Below are positions 38,586 through 40,207 of a stretch of DNA of 40,207 nucleotides, in pieces. A program made the translations under genes and the position numbers. The notes below the pieces were generated by a model. That model did no database searches and was not told the DNA's origin. It saw only the letters and a list, made by a program, of their open reading frames with translations. This DNA comes from Eubacteriales bacterium (GTDB lineage: Bacteria > Bacillota > Clostridia > Christensenellales > UMGS416): NCBI GenBank assembly GCA_028693155.1, contig JAQUVY010000010.1, positions 1-40,207 of the forward strand, read 5' to 3'. Every line of letters begins with the position of its first letter. Position 1 is the first letter of the stretch.

Positions 38586-39122
38586 ATGACAGACACCATT
38601 GCAAAGATGAAAAACAGCAGCCGCTCCATGGCCGTACTTTTCAAGGTCCTGCAAACCATCCTGTATGTGGGCATGGGCATTACCCTGTGCAGCGCGATTT
38701 TTTTGACCCTGTTTCCCAACGGCAGCGCCTCCTGGCTCTCCATCCGTGTTTACAGCGGCTTAAGCTTTAACGGCCAAGCGCTTACCCTTGCCCAGCTTCC
38801 CATTATGACATCGGTGCTGTGCTGGATGGTGCTGCTGCAGATCATGTTTTACCAGGCGAGAGATGTTTTTCAGGACATTTATACATCCGGCACGCCGTTT
38901 ACCCCGGTCAATGTGCGGCGCATCCGCACCATCGCCATCGTTTTGCTGATCGGCTCCGTGCTTCCCGGCCTGCTGCAGTACATCGCGTCTCTTTTCGCCC
39001 AAGTCCCCGCCGGCGAGTTTGTAAACGGCATTGCGCTTACCGTGGGTTTGGTGCTGCTGTGCCTGGCTCGCATGTTTGCCTACGGCGTTCAGATTCAGCA
39101 AGAGAACGACCAGTTGCTTTAA
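38586..39122 (+). CDS. DUF2975 family membrane protein
   Basis: 178 residues from ATG 38586 with GAGGAG upstream; the frame opens earlier (38526) but across the promoter. Four hydrophobic helices: about 22-42, 64-86, 114-138 and 144-167. The layout, with DVFQDIYTSGTPFTPVNVRRIRTIA between helices 2 and 3, and a following small HTH gene, is typical of DUF2975 proteins. These are common beside Cro-like regulators in Firmicutes; function unknown, possibly a sensor or target of the regulator. Confidence 0.88.
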   Translation: MTDTIAKMKNSSRSMAVLFKVLQTILYVGMGITLCSAIFLTLFPNGSASWLSIRVYSGLSFNGQALTLAQLPIMTSVLCWMVLLQIMFYQARDVFQDIYTSGTPFTPVNVRRIRTIAIVLLIGSVLPGLLQYIASLFAQVPAGEFVNGIALTVGLVLLCLARMFAYGVQIQQENDQLL

Positions 39123-39132
39123 GGAGCGGCGC

Positions 39133-39339
39133 ATGGCTATCATTCTTCGATTGGATCGCGTCATGGCAGACCGCAAAATGTCACTCAACGAGCTTTCCGA
39201 GCGCGTAGGCGTGGCAAACGTAAACCTCTCCAAACTGAAAACGGGCAAGGTGAGCGCTGTACGTTTCAGCACGCTTAACGCCATCTGCGCCGCGCTGGAG
39301 TGTCAGCCGGGTGACATTTTGGAATACCAGCCCGACTGA
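39133..39339 (+). CDS. Small Cro/C1-type HTH transcriptional regulator
   Basis: 68 residues from ATG 39133, 10 bases after the DUF2975 stop with AAGGAG overlapping that stop. The whole protein is one helix-turn-helix domain: RLDRVMADRKMSLNELSERV, GVANVNLSKLKTGKVSAVRF, STLNAICAALECQPGDILEY. It belongs to the YozG-like group that accompanies DUF2975 proteins and probably regulates its own operon. Confidence 0.93.
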   Translation: MAIILRLDRVMADRKMSLNELSERVGVANVNLSKLKTGKVSAVRFSTLNAICAALECQPGDILEYQPD

Positions 39340-39353
39340 CCCCAGCCCAAACA

Positions 39354-39389
39354 AAAAAGGAACCGTGCCGGATGGCACGGTTCCTTTTT
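39354..39389. terminator. Bidirectional intrinsic terminator
   Basis: A 16-bp perfect stem (39354-39369 with 39374-39389), GGAT-type loop and T runs on both strands, serving the HTH gene and the convergent oxidoreductase gene. Confidence 0.95.
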
Positions 39390-39406
39390 GTTGTTAAAAA
39401 ACGAGC

Positions 39407-40207
39407 TTACATGAAAACGGGCTTGCCGGTTTCAGCGGATTCATAGATGGCCGCCAAGATCTTGGTGACAACCAGAGCCTGCTCGGGCTTGGTGATAAGC
39501 GGGGTATCCTCCAGCACATGGCTGATCCAGTTCTGCGCTTCGAGATCCTCGTTCTTCACGGTGGTGCCGTCATAGAAGGCAACGCCGCCCATCTGCACGT
39601 CGGGCTTGTCCATGTAGGTTTTGGAATACTTCTCGCCGTTGATGCGCAGGCCGTCGAACTCGTCCGCGCCGCCCTTGGTGCCGCACAGCATAACGCTGGC
39701 TTCAATGGGGTCGGCGATGTTCAGCGCCCAGGAAGACTTCAGCACCACGGTGGCGCCGTTCTTGAAGCGGATGAAGCCAAAGGCCGAATCCTCTACGGTG
39801 AACTTCTCGGGATCCCAAGGGCCCCAGGCGTTGGCGGCGTCTTTGGTGCCGCGCAGCTTCTTATAGGTGGTGCCTACCACCATCTCGGGCTCGTAGTTGT
39901 CCATGAAGTACAGGGTCAGATCCAGCGCATGGGTGCCGATGTCGATCAGCGGTCCGCCGCCCTGCTCTTCCTCGTTGAGGAACACGCCCCAGGTGGGAAC
40001 GGCCCGGCGGCGCAGCGCCAGCGCTTCGGCGTAATAAATTTCGCCCAGCTCGCCGTTTTCGCAGACCTGCTTCAGGTAGCGATGGTTGGGGGAGTAACGG
40101 TTCTGATAGCCAATGGTCAGCTTCTTGCCGGTGCGCTTGGCGGTTTCCAGCATCTTTTCAGCGCCGGCTACGTCCTTGGCCATGGGCTTCTCGCACATCA
40201 CGTGATA
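39407..40207 (-). CDS. Gfo/Idh/MocA family oxidoreductase, partial at N-terminus
   Basis: About 266 residues to the stop at 39409-39407; the N-terminal Rossmann strand lies beyond the window. The first residues (YHVMCEKPMAKDV) carry the family's conserved EKP motif, whose Lys takes part in catalysis. GYQNRYSP and the GGPLIDIGTHALDLTLYFM motif with the active-site His follow, then the C-terminal substrate domain. These NAD(P)-dependent enzymes oxidise or reduce sugars, inositols or related polyols. The substrate is not deducible. Confidence 0.93.
   Translation of the reverse strand, partial: YHVMCEKPMAKDVAGAEKMLETAKRTGKKLTIGYQNRYSPNHRYLKQVCENGELGEIYYAEALALRRRAVPTWGVFLNEEEQGGGPLIDIGTHALDLTLYFMDNYEPEMVVGTTYKKLRGTKDAANAWGPWDPEKFTVEDSAFGFIRFKNGATVVLKSSWALNIADPIEASVMLCGTKGGADEFDGLRINGEKYSKTYMDKPDVQMGGVAFYDGTTVKNEDLEAQNWISHVLEDTPLITKPEQALVVTKILAAIYESAETGKPVFM

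Overview
The window reads as a GC-rich member of the Clostridia (Firmicutes), most likely an anaerobic gut bacterium. The evidence is two T-box riboswitches, a YunB-type sporulation gene, a class B sortase, oxygen-sensitive 2-oxoacid:ferredoxin chemistry, radical-SAM enzymes, an anaerobic sulfatase/maturase pair, strong G/C bias at third codon positions, and many sigma-A promoters of the form TTGACA-17-TATAAT. No rRNA, tRNA, CRISPR array, transposase or prophage was seen. The genus cannot be named from sequence alone. Genes are packed in short, often divergent operons separated by clear intrinsic terminators.

Layout: 0-5.2 kb holds a partial DUF2156 gene, a frameshifted yunB and a large class A penicillin-binding protein. 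5.2-10.7 kb holds a ProB-like amino-acid kinase overlapping a MATE exporter, diverging from a topB-rsuA operon. 10.7-16.5 kb holds a secreted peptidoglycan-binding protein, two overlapping family-4-type uracil-DNA glycosylase genes (one without the Fe-S cysteines), a lipoprotein, and divergently the radical-SAM/TIGR03915 putative DNA-repair pair. 16.5-21.1 kb holds a beta-lactamase-fold hydrolase and an amino-acid ABC transporter operon with two ArgR-type operator candidates. 21.1-25.3 kb (minus) holds YczE-like, anti-sigma, ECF sigma, dinB and GH43 genes. 25.4-29.4 kb holds an MFS importer, an anaerobic sulfatase-maturating enzyme and its sulfatase, which with GH43 suggest use of sulfated glycans. 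29.5-30.6 kb is a decayed sortase B gene. 30.6-38 kb holds two T-box-controlled units: iorA-iorB-paaK-like-2H phosphoesterase, and a single 843-residue fusion of a TIM-barrel isomerase with an acyl-CoA synthetase. 38-40.2 kb holds a small membrane protein, a structured repeat-like intergenic segment, a DUF2975/HTH pair and a partial Gfo/Idh/MocA oxidoreductase.

The most notable system is the pair of adjacent T-box units. Both leaders have a UGG triplet next to the expected specifier helix, and one unit encodes indolepyruvate:ferredoxin oxidoreductase plus an arylacetate-CoA ligase-like enzyme. This suggests a locus for aromatic amino-acid (tryptophan) metabolism switched by uncharged tRNA, with the TIM-barrel/acyl-CoA synthetase fusion as an undescribed partner. 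Other points of interest are the four-gene putative DNA-repair cluster, the ArgR-like control of the ABC transporter, and two genes (yunB, sortase) interrupted by small lesions that may be real decay or assembly errors.
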